Assembly (NCBI GenBank): GCA_938018185.1
Contig: CALIIW010000060.1
Location: forward strand, 1-45,486
Length of the DNA stretch: 45,486 nt
DNA from: an uncultured Saprospiraceae bacterium
Lineage (GTDB): Bacteria; Bacteroidota; Bacteroidia; Chitinophagales; Saprospiraceae
Reading direction: 5' to 3'
This document shows, piece after piece, positions 8,187 through 15,905 of the stretch (its first letter is position 1; each line of letters begins with the position of its first letter). The position numbers and the translations under genes were made by a program. The notes under the pieces are model-generated. The model saw nothing but the letters and a program-made list of their open reading frames with translations, was not told the DNA's origin and searched no databases.

Positions 8187-9191
8187 TTAGATTAGCTTGC
8201 CTGTCCTTAAGAGCTTGTAATATTTCGTTCGTTTGAATTCTTTAATTATTTCCCTTTTGCTTTTTATAGGTTTCTTCTTATTTAATTTTCTTAGTTGCTT
8301 TTTAGTCCAGACCTTTTTATTAGCACTTCTCGTTTCAAATTCGATAGGTATATCGTACAAATAGTTCCTGTACGAATACCATATATTTTTTAAAGGCTCA
8401 CAATTTTTACGAAAATCTTTGATTATTTTTGCTATCTCATTTCTTGAATCATTTAACTTTCCGCACTTTTCTAAGTAATCAAAAAGTCTTATTGAAACCT
8501 CCTCTTGAATTCGGTAACTTTCTGAATAATCAAAAACTTTATTGGAGACTACTCCAGTATAGAAAAATTTAGCATTCTTTCTTTTTAAAGCATCAGATAA
8601 ACAATCGTATTCTACAAAACGAGGGATCAATTTATTATATGGGTAATCCCAAAATACTATATCCTCATTGTGGTGGCCATGATGTCCTCCTGTAATTTTC
8701 CCTATATAAATTACTTTTTCTGCACTGATATCGTTTTTATAATTTTGATATAGTTTGCAATATGATTCTCTATTTTTAAATTCAAATAAATTGTGAATCT
8801 TATATTTTAAAACAACGGCTTTAAAATTTCTTAAATTATATGCGCAATAAAGCTTGTCATCTTCTTTAGTTTTTAAATCGCAGAGCGAATCTGTTTTAAT
8901 ACTTAAGATTTCGTCAAACCAATGTTCTCCTTTTTCTAAGTCTCCATTTTGAATAAAATATATTCCTTTGATAAAACAAAGTATCGGGTATTCTAAATTG
9001 TTTTGTTCGTCAAATATTTTCTTTTTAATTTCTTTCGAAATGGGAATTTCGAAAAGTAATTGCGGATTCATCTCCAAATTATACATGCTTCCATGATTGG
9101 AGAAACTTAATTTGTCTAAATTTATTTGGCAAAAGATGCTGGAGGTATTTAGAAGAATAAGGAAAAAGATTAGAAGGCGTTTTTCCATCAA
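8187..9191 (-). CDS. Secreted protein of unknown function
   Basis: A 334-residue protein that I do not recognise. Residues 1-21 are a signal peptide (hydrophobic, ending IFCQ). The mature part is Lys-rich and Asn-rich, with a His cluster near residues 165-172 (GGHHGHHNED), three possible disulfide cysteines, and a strongly basic C-terminal 50 residues (KKQLRKLNKKKP region). It is AT-richer than the neighbours and sits alone in about 1.2 kb bounded by duplicated sequence (7961-8076 and 9242-9365), so it was probably inserted between the methyltransferase-like gene and the gld cluster. No transposase or recombinase accompanies it. Confidence 0.65.
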   Translation of the reverse strand: MMEKRLLIFFLILLNTSSIFCQINLDKLSFSNHGSMYNLEMNPQLLFEIPISKEIKKKIFDEQNNLEYPILCFIKGIYFIQNGDLEKGEHWFDEILSIKTDSLCDLKTKEDDKLYCAYNLRNFKAVVLKYKIHNLFEFKNRESYCKLYQNYKNDISAEKVIYIGKITGGHHGHHNEDIVFWDYPYNKLIPRFVEYDCLSDALKRKNAKFFYTGVVSNKVFDYSESYRIQEEVSIRLFDYLEKCGKLNDSRNEIAKIIKDFRKNCEPLKNIWYSYRNYLYDIPIEFETRSANKKVWTKKQLRKLNKKKPIKSKREIIKEFKRTKYYKLLRTGKLI

Positions 9192-9241
9192 GAATTATTT
9201 TAAGTTTGTTTTTGTGCAGGTGCAGTGCATGTCCCTGTAAC

Positions 9242-9365
9242 TTTCCAGATTCAGATTTGTTTGAGAAATTGAAGAAGCTTGATTTGAATGCGGCTTAGAG
9301 GTTTGAATTCGCATGTTCGCATGCTTGAATGTTCGAATGCTCGAATGCTCGAATGTTCATCACCC
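9242..9365. repeat. Direct repeat flanking inserted gene, right copy
   Basis: 124 bases matching 7961-8076. It preserves the last codons of the methyltransferase-like gene in frame up to a stop (TAG in place of TAA) and has six 8-base GAATGYTC-type units at 9311-9358 rather than five. It ends inside the last codons of the convergent DUF4340 gene. Confidence 0.85.
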
Positions 9366-10364
9366 TTCTTTCAAGAAAAAATATTCATATCCCCAAAAGA
9401 TTGGGCTGAAAACTAAGTGCTGGATCAAGAATAAATCTTCGTCCTCATTGTTTAGATCAGCTAGGTACCTTTCATAGTTAAGAGTCTCCCCAGGTTCAGC
9501 GAAAGTGTAATCTAGTGGATGGATGTTGACATGCTTTTTCTCTCCATTAGTTTTCTCTAATTTAACGATACAAAAGGGAGTTATAGCGGTCACGGAATCT
9601 CTCTTTTCTAATTGGTTTTCTATAGATTCTGCAACGAGACTTTTGTATTTTGATAAATATTCATCCACAGCATCTACATCAACTGGAGTAGTCTTTTTTC
9701 TGGTTCCTTTGTAGAGGGGTTGAACATCCCAGCTTTTTCCGTTTCTATTTAGAATAAAGCTATTGCTTTTCTTTTTTGGGTAGTCAACACTTAAACTTTT
9801 GACTTCTTCATTTTTAAAAGAAAAAACTGTTTTGTCTCTCCAACTTCTATCTCCCATAAAGAATCTTGATCTCAAATTTCCTTGCCAATACGGCAAGTGC
9901 ATGATGTAAGGATTGTCAGAGCCATCCATAATCATATAGGTTCCCAGTTCAGTAGAGTTCATTCCTCCGACGTAATATTTTTTTAAGACCTCATCATTCT
10001 TTCCATAAATTTCAACTTTAACACCATGTGCAGCTATACCATTAACAATATTAGGAATCGCGGCTTTTCCTGGACGTTCTCGGAGGTCAACATCGCTGAT
10101 GGTACTCAATAAATTTAAAATTGCATCTGGTCGAGCTTTCCACTTATCATTGTAGATCCATCCTTCGTCTGTTCGTTTTAAATCAACATTTTCACCTTCT
10201 CTGTTGGCTAAGAATATTCTATAAATATCCTCTTTATTTTTAACAGCGATTTTCCAATCTTCTTCAATCAAACTTGTTTTAGTCTGACCTTTATTTATGA
10301 AATAATAAGCTCCTAAGCCTAATAAAAGGAATACAATGAGTGATAGTAACAAGCTTCTGTTCAT
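9360..10364 (-). CDS. DUF4340 domain protein, last gene of the gld cluster
   Basis: A 334-residue protein with one N-terminal membrane helix (about 4-24) and a large extracytoplasmic part. KNKEDIYRIFLANREGENVDLKRTDEGWIYNDKW near 41-74 and the later beta-rich segments with FFMGDRSWRDKTVFSF near 168-183 match the DUF4340 family, commonly found next to GldG/ABC-type auxiliary genes. It starts 10 bases after gldG ends, so it is almost certainly in the same transcript and likely works with GldF-GldG at the membrane. Its biochemical role is not known. The stop codon lies at the edge of the duplicated repeat. Confidence 0.8.
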   Translation of the reverse strand: MNRSLLLSLIVFLLLGLGAYYFINKGQTKTSLIEEDWKIAVKNKEDIYRIFLANREGENVDLKRTDEGWIYNDKWKARPDAILNLLSTISDVDLRERPGKAAIPNIVNGIAAHGVKVEIYGKNDEVLKKYYVGGMNSTELGTYMIMDGSDNPYIMHLPYWQGNLRSRFFMGDRSWRDKTVFSFKNEEVKSLSVDYPKKKSNSFILNRNGKSWDVQPLYKGTRKKTTPVDVDAVDEYLSKYKSLVAESIENQLEKRDSVTAITPFCIVKLEKTNGEKKHVNIHPLDYTFAEPGETLNYERYLADLNNEDEDLFLIQHLVFSPIFWGYEYFFLKEG

Positions 10365-10374
10365 AATCTCTTAA

Positions 10375-12060
10375 TTAAGCGTATTTTCTTTTTCTTATAA
10401 AGTTAAACAGGATACCAAACAATATTAATAAGATTAATGGTAGAAGTATGTTTAATAATTGCCAATAACGTCTTTCCTGCTGGGCCTTTCCATTGTCTAA
10501 TAAACGCAGTTTTACGTCTTTTGACCTAGCTTCCATTACGCCACTGCCATCCATCATATACTCAATAGCGTTGATTATGAAAGGTTTATTGGCAAACGTG
10601 TAGCGCATGTCTTGATTATAGCCCAGCGGCACTGCCTCCTTATTATTGGGATAAATCAGATTCTTAATCAAGTCTCCATCTGAAATTACCAATTGTTTTG
10701 TATCCGAACTGATAGCTTTGAATGGTTGATCAATGAGCTCTAAGGACTCGCGCATTTGTGTGGTTAGTCGACCTTCGTATTCAGAAGGAAAATCACCTTC
10801 CAATAAGAGGGCGAAAGTATGACGGCCTTTTTTCCATTTATCTGCAGGAAGTGGATTTCTTAAGATATCACTAAAATTTAAAACCAATGGCGTACGCTTT
10901 ATTAAGGTCCTGTCTGTACTTACAAGTATGGGTGTTTTTTTAACCGGTGTTTTTGTTCTTATTGTATCTATAGAAGAAGGGAAAAAGAAGTTTATCCCAT
11001 CTAGATTTTTAGCCATCGGATGTTCTGTATCTGGACTAACAATTGGATGAAAGTACCAATCGAAGTAGTCTTTGGTCCCATTTTCATCCACCTGCAATTG
11101 TATCTTAGCACATTGCTGATCCATAATCAAATTTGGTTGAATACGTGCTCCATAGTTATATAAAAGATCATCTAAATCTAAGCTATATTCATTTGGAACA
11201 AATTGTGGGTTTCTTAAACTATCCATATTGATGGCAAGCTTGTCTAAAAGCCAAATGACATTCCCTCCATTCATGATGTATTGATCAATCATGAATTTAT
11301 GTTTGATTGGGAAGGTCGTTCTTGGTTTAGCTACAATAAGAACTTCAACATTCTGCGAGATGTATGTAGCAGAATCTAGGTTGAATGTTCCTACTTTGTA
11401 ATAGGGGAGCAAGGTTTGTCTGATGTCCTTTGTTTGAATTTCTTTAAGTTCTCCATGACCTGTTGTGAATGCAACAGTAGGCTTCAATGTTTTTTGAATT
11501 TTTACGATAGCATCAGCCAATTTATATTCTAGTAAACTGATGGAATTATTGATTACAAACTCTGATAAGTTTCCTCCTTTTTGGTCAACCAAATTTAAGG
11601 GCAGGGATTGTCCTTTATAACTTATTATGGCATAGGTATAAAAAAGCATTTCACGCTTGTCTTCCTTGCCCTTCACAATAAGATTGTTAGGGAGGATGAA
11701 TTGTTTTGCTAAAAATTCTTTATTCTCGTTGACTTTTTCTACAGTTCCTTCTAATGGGTTTTCAAAAGTATATTCTACATAACCAGAATGCGTTCTGAAA
11801 TCATCCAGCATTTCTTGAGTTGCCTTTTGCAACCTTTTTATGCCTGCAGGCAATTCTCCATCTAATAAAACTTTTACATAAACAACATTGTCAAGTTCCT
11901 TTAAAACTTTTTTAGTTGGATCTGTAAGTGTAAATCTTTTTTCTTCAGTTAAGTCAATAGTACCGAAGACGAAATTGCCAATGATATTTAGCATGAAAAT
12001 GATTCCTATAAAAATAAGAACCTTGGCAATACTTTGATATTTAATACTTTTTTGAGTCAT
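10375..12060 (-). CDS. gldG: Gliding-associated ABC transporter substrate-binding protein GldG
   Basis: A 561-residue protein with an N-terminal membrane helix (about 13-33), a large periplasmic GldG/IFT52-like region and a C-terminal helix near 537-556. The segment IDLTEEKRFTLTDPTKKVLKELDNVVYVKVLLDGELPAG, near residues 35-73, is the hallmark opening of the family, and VAFTTGHGELKE near 196-207 is the conserved turn of the ABC-2-associated domain. In Flavobacterium johnsoniae GldA, GldF and GldG are needed for gliding. Here gldG directly follows gldF (one base between), while the ATPase gene gldA is not in this window. It could also serve polysaccharide or other export, as related Bacteroidota lacking gliding keep it. 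Confidence 0.92.
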   Translation of the reverse strand: MTQKSIKYQSIAKVLIFIGIIFMLNIIGNFVFGTIDLTEEKRFTLTDPTKKVLKELDNVVYVKVLLDGELPAGIKRLQKATQEMLDDFRTHSGYVEYTFENPLEGTVEKVNENKEFLAKQFILPNNLIVKGKEDKREMLFYTYAIISYKGQSLPLNLVDQKGGNLSEFVINNSISLLEYKLADAIVKIQKTLKPTVAFTTGHGELKEIQTKDIRQTLLPYYKVGTFNLDSATYISQNVEVLIVAKPRTTFPIKHKFMIDQYIMNGGNVIWLLDKLAINMDSLRNPQFVPNEYSLDLDDLLYNYGARIQPNLIMDQQCAKIQLQVDENGTKDYFDWYFHPIVSPDTEHPMAKNLDGINFFFPSSIDTIRTKTPVKKTPILVSTDRTLIKRTPLVLNFSDILRNPLPADKWKKGRHTFALLLEGDFPSEYEGRLTTQMRESLELIDQPFKAISSDTKQLVISDGDLIKNLIYPNNKEAVPLGYNQDMRYTFANKPFIINAIEYMMDGSGVMEARSKDVKLRLLDNGKAQQERRYWQLLNILLPLILLILFGILFNFIRKRKYA

Positions 12061-12061
12061 A

Positions 12062-12793
12062 TTACCACTTCCTTTTTTGTAGCACCAAATGAGTCAGTAA
12101 GAGAAAAATGGCTGTCAGTGAAAAATAATAAAGGATATCTCTTGAGTCAATTACGCCTCTACTAATTGAAAAATAATGATAGTCTATGCCAAACATTTCA
12201 ACCAAGTCATCTACTTTTCCAACAAAGATTGGCAATCGACTAAGAAAGTCAAAACCCCAATAGAAAAAGAAGCAAAGAAAGGTAGCAAGCATAAATGCGA
12301 CAATTTGATTGTCTGTTATAGAGCTAGCAAAAACACCTATTGAAACAAATACCATCCCTAGGAAAAGCAAGCCAATATAAGATCCCATGATTGCACCAGA
12401 ATCTAAATTGCCAACTGGAGATCCCAATTGATGAATGGTGTAATAGTAAATAACTGTTGGCAAGATGGCCAAGAGCAATAAGAAAGTACAAGCTAAGAAT
12501 TTTCCAAAGATGATTGAAAAATCTGTCAATGGTTTTGTTGCCAATAACTCAATAGTACCCGATTGGTTTTCTTCAGCAAAAGTCCGCATGGTCAATGCAG
12601 GAATCAAAAACATGAAAATAATGGGTGCCAAATCAAATAGTTGATCTAAGCTGGCATAATTATAATTTAATAAAGAGGTGTCAGGAAATACCCACATCAC
12701 CAAACCAAGTATCACTAAGAAAACGCCTATCACAATGTACGCGATCAGTGAACTAAAAAATGAATTGATTTCTTTGGAAAAAATACTCCACAT
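12062..12793 (-). CDS. gldF: Gliding-associated ABC transporter permease GldF
   Basis: A 243-residue ABC-2 type permease with six hydrophobic segments. The cytoplasmic stretch FLIPALTMRTFAEENQSGTIELLATKPLTDFSI, near residues 62-94, contains the family signature RTFAEENQSGTIELL. Length and order match GldF. It lies between glnS (6 bases upstream) and gldG (1 base downstream), so all are presumably one transcript. It would form the membrane channel of the GldAFG transporter with an ATPase encoded elsewhere. Confidence 0.92.
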   Translation of the reverse strand: MWSIFSKEINSFFSSLIAYIVIGVFLVILGLVMWVFPDTSLLNYNYASLDQLFDLAPIIFMFLIPALTMRTFAEENQSGTIELLATKPLTDFSIIFGKFLACTFLLLLAILPTVIYYYTIHQLGSPVGNLDSGAIMGSYIGLLFLGMVFVSIGVFASSITDNQIVAFMLATFLCFFFYWGFDFLSRLPIFVGKVDDLVEMFGIDYHYFSISRGVIDSRDILYYFSLTAIFLLLTHLVLQKRKW

Positions 12794-12799
12794 AAATGC

Positions 12800-14482
12800 T
12801 TAATTCTTTTGTTTTTTGGCCCAAGTATCTTTCAAGGTAATGGTTCTATTAAAAACCAGCTTATCCGCATGGCTATCTTCATCTACATTAAAATAGCCTA
12901 TTCGCATGAATTGAAATTGATCTCCAATCTGTGCAGATTTTAAAGACGGTTCTAGATAAGCTTTTTCTATAACATGCCTAGAATCTTTATTGTAAAAAGT
13001 CAGGAAGTCTACATCTTCATGTGCTGTTGGCGTCGGATCTGTAAATAGTCTGTCATATAGACGTACTTCCGCTTCAATGGCATGTTTTGTAGAAACCCAA
13101 TGTAAAGTTCCTTTTGCTTTAATACCAGAGGTGTCAGAACCTGATCTAGAATCTGGATAATAGCTGCAATGGACTTCTAAAATCTTTCCAGTCTCTTCCT
13201 CTTTTTTATAAGAATCACAATGCAAAATGTATGCATTTTTCAAGCGTACATTCCTATCTGGTGCCATTCTAAAATACTTTCTATTTGGCGCTTCTTCCGC
13301 AAAATCTGATCTTTCGATGTAGATCGTATTACTGAAAGGGATGTCTCTTGTTCCAGCATTTTCATCTTCCGGATTATTTATAGCGGTCATTATCTCCTCT
13401 TGGTCTTCTGGGTAATTTGTGATGATCACTTTAAGGGGATCCAAGACAGCATGTACTCTTGCGGTACTTTTGTTTAAAGAATTTCTAATAAAAGACTCTA
13501 AGAGTTCAATCTCAATAACATTGTTTCTTTTTGCAGTCCCAGTCTGATGACAAAAGTCTACCAAGGCTTTTGCTGGATAACCTCTTCTTCTCATTCCAGA
13601 AATGGTAGGCATCCTAGGGTCGTTCCATGAACTTACCAATCCTTCATTTACTAGTTTAAGAAGCTTTCTTTTTGAGGTGATCATGTACGCCACATTCATT
13701 CTAGCAAACTCAATTTGTCTAGAAGGAAAGATTTCTAATTGCTCGATAAACCAATTATACAACGGTCTATGATGAATAAATTCTAAGGAACAAAGTGAGT
13801 GAGTGATTGTTTCTATACTATCAGATTGTCCATGAGCAAAGTCATACATTGGGTAGATACACCAATCATCTCCAGTCCTGTGATGAGTTTCTCTTTTTAT
13901 ACGATAGATCACTGGATCTCTCAAATGCATATTAGGTGCTGTCATGTCTACCTTGGCACGCAATACTTTTGCACCATCCTCAAATTCACCAGCTTTCATG
14001 CGCTGAAATAAATCCAAGTTTTCTTCGATACTTCGATTTCTGAAAGGACTTTCCGTACCTGGTTTTGTAGGTACACCTTTTTGCTCTTTAATTTCTTCTG
14101 CGGTTGAGTCATCAACATAGGCTACTCCCTTATTGATGAGCTTGCAGGCAAATTCATATAATTGATCAAAATAGTCCGAAGCATAGAATTCTCTATCTTC
14201 CCAATCAAAACCCAGCCAAGCGATGTCTTTTTTGATATTGTCGACGTACCTCGTTTCTTCTGTTGATGGGTTGGTATCGTCAAACCTAAGGTTGGTTTTG
14301 CCACCATATTTTTGGGCCAAACCAAAGTTGATTGATATGGCTTTACAATGTCCAATATGTAAATATCCATTTGGTTCTGGAGGGAACCTGGTGTGGATAC
14401 GGCCAGCATTTTTGCCATTGGCAATATCTTCTTCAATGATCTGCTCAATAAAATTGACGTACTCGGTCTTCTTTTCACTCAT
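12800..14482 (-). CDS. glnS: Glutamine-tRNA ligase
   Basis: A 560-residue class I aminoacyl-tRNA synthetase that charges tRNA-Gln with glutamine in the cytosol. RFPPEPNGYLHIGH near 32-45 holds the HIGH motif, RFDDTNP near 66-72 is the conserved strand, and MITSKRKL near 267-274 is the KMSKS equivalent. The C-terminal half has the usual two anticodon-binding beta-barrels. Length agrees with bacterial GlnRS. A direct GlnRS makes the amidotransferase route to Gln-tRNA unnecessary. It is the first gene of the cluster running into gldF, with a promoter candidate a few bases upstream. Confidence 0.97.
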   Translation of the reverse strand: MSEKKTEYVNFIEQIIEEDIANGKNAGRIHTRFPPEPNGYLHIGHCKAISINFGLAQKYGGKTNLRFDDTNPSTEETRYVDNIKKDIAWLGFDWEDREFYASDYFDQLYEFACKLINKGVAYVDDSTAEEIKEQKGVPTKPGTESPFRNRSIEENLDLFQRMKAGEFEDGAKVLRAKVDMTAPNMHLRDPVIYRIKRETHHRTGDDWCIYPMYDFAHGQSDSIETITHSLCSLEFIHHRPLYNWFIEQLEIFPSRQIEFARMNVAYMITSKRKLLKLVNEGLVSSWNDPRMPTISGMRRRGYPAKALVDFCHQTGTAKRNNVIEIELLESFIRNSLNKSTARVHAVLDPLKVIITNYPEDQEEIMTAINNPEDENAGTRDIPFSNTIYIERSDFAEEAPNRKYFRMAPDRNVRLKNAYILHCDSYKKEEETGKILEVHCSYYPDSRSGSDTSGIKAKGTLHWVSTKHAIEAEVRLYDRLFTDPTPTAHEDVDFLTFYNKDSRHVIEKAYLEPSLKSAQIGDQFQFMRIGYFNVDEDSHADKLVFNRTITLKDTWAKKQKN

Positions 14483-14502
14483 TTTGAAGCTATTTTGAGC
14501 TG

Positions 14503-14535
14503 CAAAGGTATTAAAGATTAAAGAGTAACGGTAAA
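14503..14535 (-). promoter_or_regulatory. Promoter candidate for glnS-gldF-gldG-DUF4340
   Basis: Read on the minus strand, TTTA at 14535-14532 and TACCTTTG at 14510-14503 are separated by 21 bases. The -7 box is a full TAnnTTTG match and the -33 box is one base off. Initiation would fall about 14 bases upstream of the glnS ATG. The rest of the 268-base gap up to 14750 holds nothing else I can name. Confidence 0.45.
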
Positions 14536-14750
14536 GATTACAGATAAAAGTAGAGGACTGGAACTATCTATAAAAGGTATCCTTAGATGCTAATAAAATA
14601 GGACAAAATTTCAAAATGGTATTGGAATCTAGAGGTTCTAGCTATTGCTATACTCAATTTTTTAGTGTAATAGCAAACTTATAAAACCTAATTAAAATGT
14701 GTTAAAAAGTACCTCCTTTCATTGACCTTTAGTATTTTACGTGGTATACA

Positions 14751-15161
14751 ATGATAAAAGGACATAGTAAAACTCCCTTATTAAAGAAGCTCGGTATAAA
14801 AGATCACATGTGTTTGATTTTGTGGAATGAGCCTATTTGGTTTAGAGAAATGCTTGTTGCAGAGCATTCTAATCTTAAATTTTTAAGTCGAGCAAACCAA
14901 GAATCAGCGGATTTTATTCAAATTTTCATCAAATCAAAATCCCAGTTGGTCTTGCATCTCGAAAAATATAAGAAAGGAATGAGAAAACATGGGATGCTTT
15001 GGGTTGCCTGGCCGAAGGGCAAATCAGGTATTGAGACTGATTTGAGTAGAGATTGGATAAGAAATTATATATTAGAAAATGGTATGGTGGATGTAAAGAT
15101 CGCTGCTATTGATACAGATTGGAGTGCCTTAAAATTTGTTTACAGATTAAAAGATAGATAG
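14751..15161 (+). CDS. DUF3052 family protein
   Basis: A 136-residue cytosolic protein of the DUF3052 type. The hallmarks are the opening GHSKTPLLKKLGIK (residues 3-16), the central GMLWVAWPKGKSGIETDL near 81-98 and the ending VDVKIAAIDTDWSALKFVYR near 114-133. No enzymatic function has been established for the family. Its stop codon is immediately followed by the start of the outer-membrane barrel gene, so the two are likely co-transcribed. Confidence 0.85.
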   Translation: MIKGHSKTPLLKKLGIKDHMCLILWNEPIWFREMLVAEHSNLKFLSRANQESADFIQIFIKSKSQLVLHLEKYKKGMRKHGMLWVAWPKGKSGIETDLSRDWIRNYILENGMVDVKIAAIDTDWSALKFVYRLKDR

Positions 15162-15830
15162 ATGACTAAATACATTGCAACATTATTTTTACTGATTTTT
15201 TCCCTTTCATTTGTTCAGGCCCAAAAACTTGGTTTATTAATCAAGTACAATGCAAGTTTCGGCTTTACCCAAGATTATTTGAATTACAATGGATTAGAAT
15301 ACAATTATAGTCCTGGCGGAGGAATGGGTTTAGAACTTGGTTTGGATGCTGAAGTTGCCAAAGGTTTTTCGGCAAACCTAAGTATTGGTTACCAGCAAAA
15401 TTTGGTGTGGCAATATTCCAATGTAAATGGTTTTGTAAATGAGAGTTCGTTTAAATTTAATAGAAAGTTTGTCAGTGTTGGGCTCAAACAGCTGATTCGA
15501 TTCTCAGACAACTTTTTCCAAGGTATGTTTATTGGTGGGGGAGTTAATTACAGCATTCCCGGAAAATTTATAATCACAGAAAATGAGTGGAGATATGGGA
15601 TCATTGAATATTCTCCTGCTTTGGGATTTCATGGAGATTTAGGTTTTCGTTTGCGAATCTCAGAAAGAAAACGACTTTATGTTGAACCAGGTTTCAGGGT
15701 CAAAATCTTACGTATGAATGCTAAAGCCTATGAATCTGGAGAAGTGAGTGATCTAGCAGATTCATATAAGGACCTAAATGTTTCCGGCATAGAAGTATTC
15801 AGTATTGGGCTTATAAAGAAATTCAATTGA
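15162..15830 (+). CDS. Outer-membrane beta-barrel protein, PorT-like
   Basis: A 222-residue protein with a signal peptide (about 1-20, ending VQA-Q). The mature sequence has alternating hydrophobic and polar residues in about eight to ten strands (GLELGLDAEVAKGFSANLSIGYQ, VSVGLKQLIRF, FGVEVFSIGLIKKFN-like C-terminus) and ends in a hydrophobic strand finishing with an aromatic residue near the C-terminus, as expected for an outer-membrane barrel. This is the common outer membrane protein beta-barrel type in Bacteroidota; the specific role is unknown. It abuts the DUF3052 gene. Confidence 0.75.
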   Translation: MTKYIATLFLLIFSLSFVQAQKLGLLIKYNASFGFTQDYLNYNGLEYNYSPGGGMGLELGLDAEVAKGFSANLSIGYQQNLVWQYSNVNGFVNESSFKFNRKFVSVGLKQLIRFSDNFFQGMFIGGGVNYSIPGKFIITENEWRYGIIEYSPALGFHGDLGFRLRISERKRLYVEPGFRVKILRMNAKAYESGEVSDLADSYKDLNVSGIEVFSIGLIKKFN

Positions 15831-15905
15831 GGGTAGATAGTATTCTATTTATAAATTAGTAATTTCAAGCTTCCAAATTAATATCAAAATCTTAATAATA
15901 AAGAA

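Noticed and set aside
8077..9241. Transposon or insertion sequence
   Set aside because: No transposase, no terminal inverted repeats; the flanking direct repeats (over 110 bp) are much too long for a target-site duplication.
13799..14498. Open frames overlapping glnS on both strands (13799-14011, 14122-14478, 14223-14498)
   Set aside because: They overlap the well-supported synthetase and have no recognisable motif.
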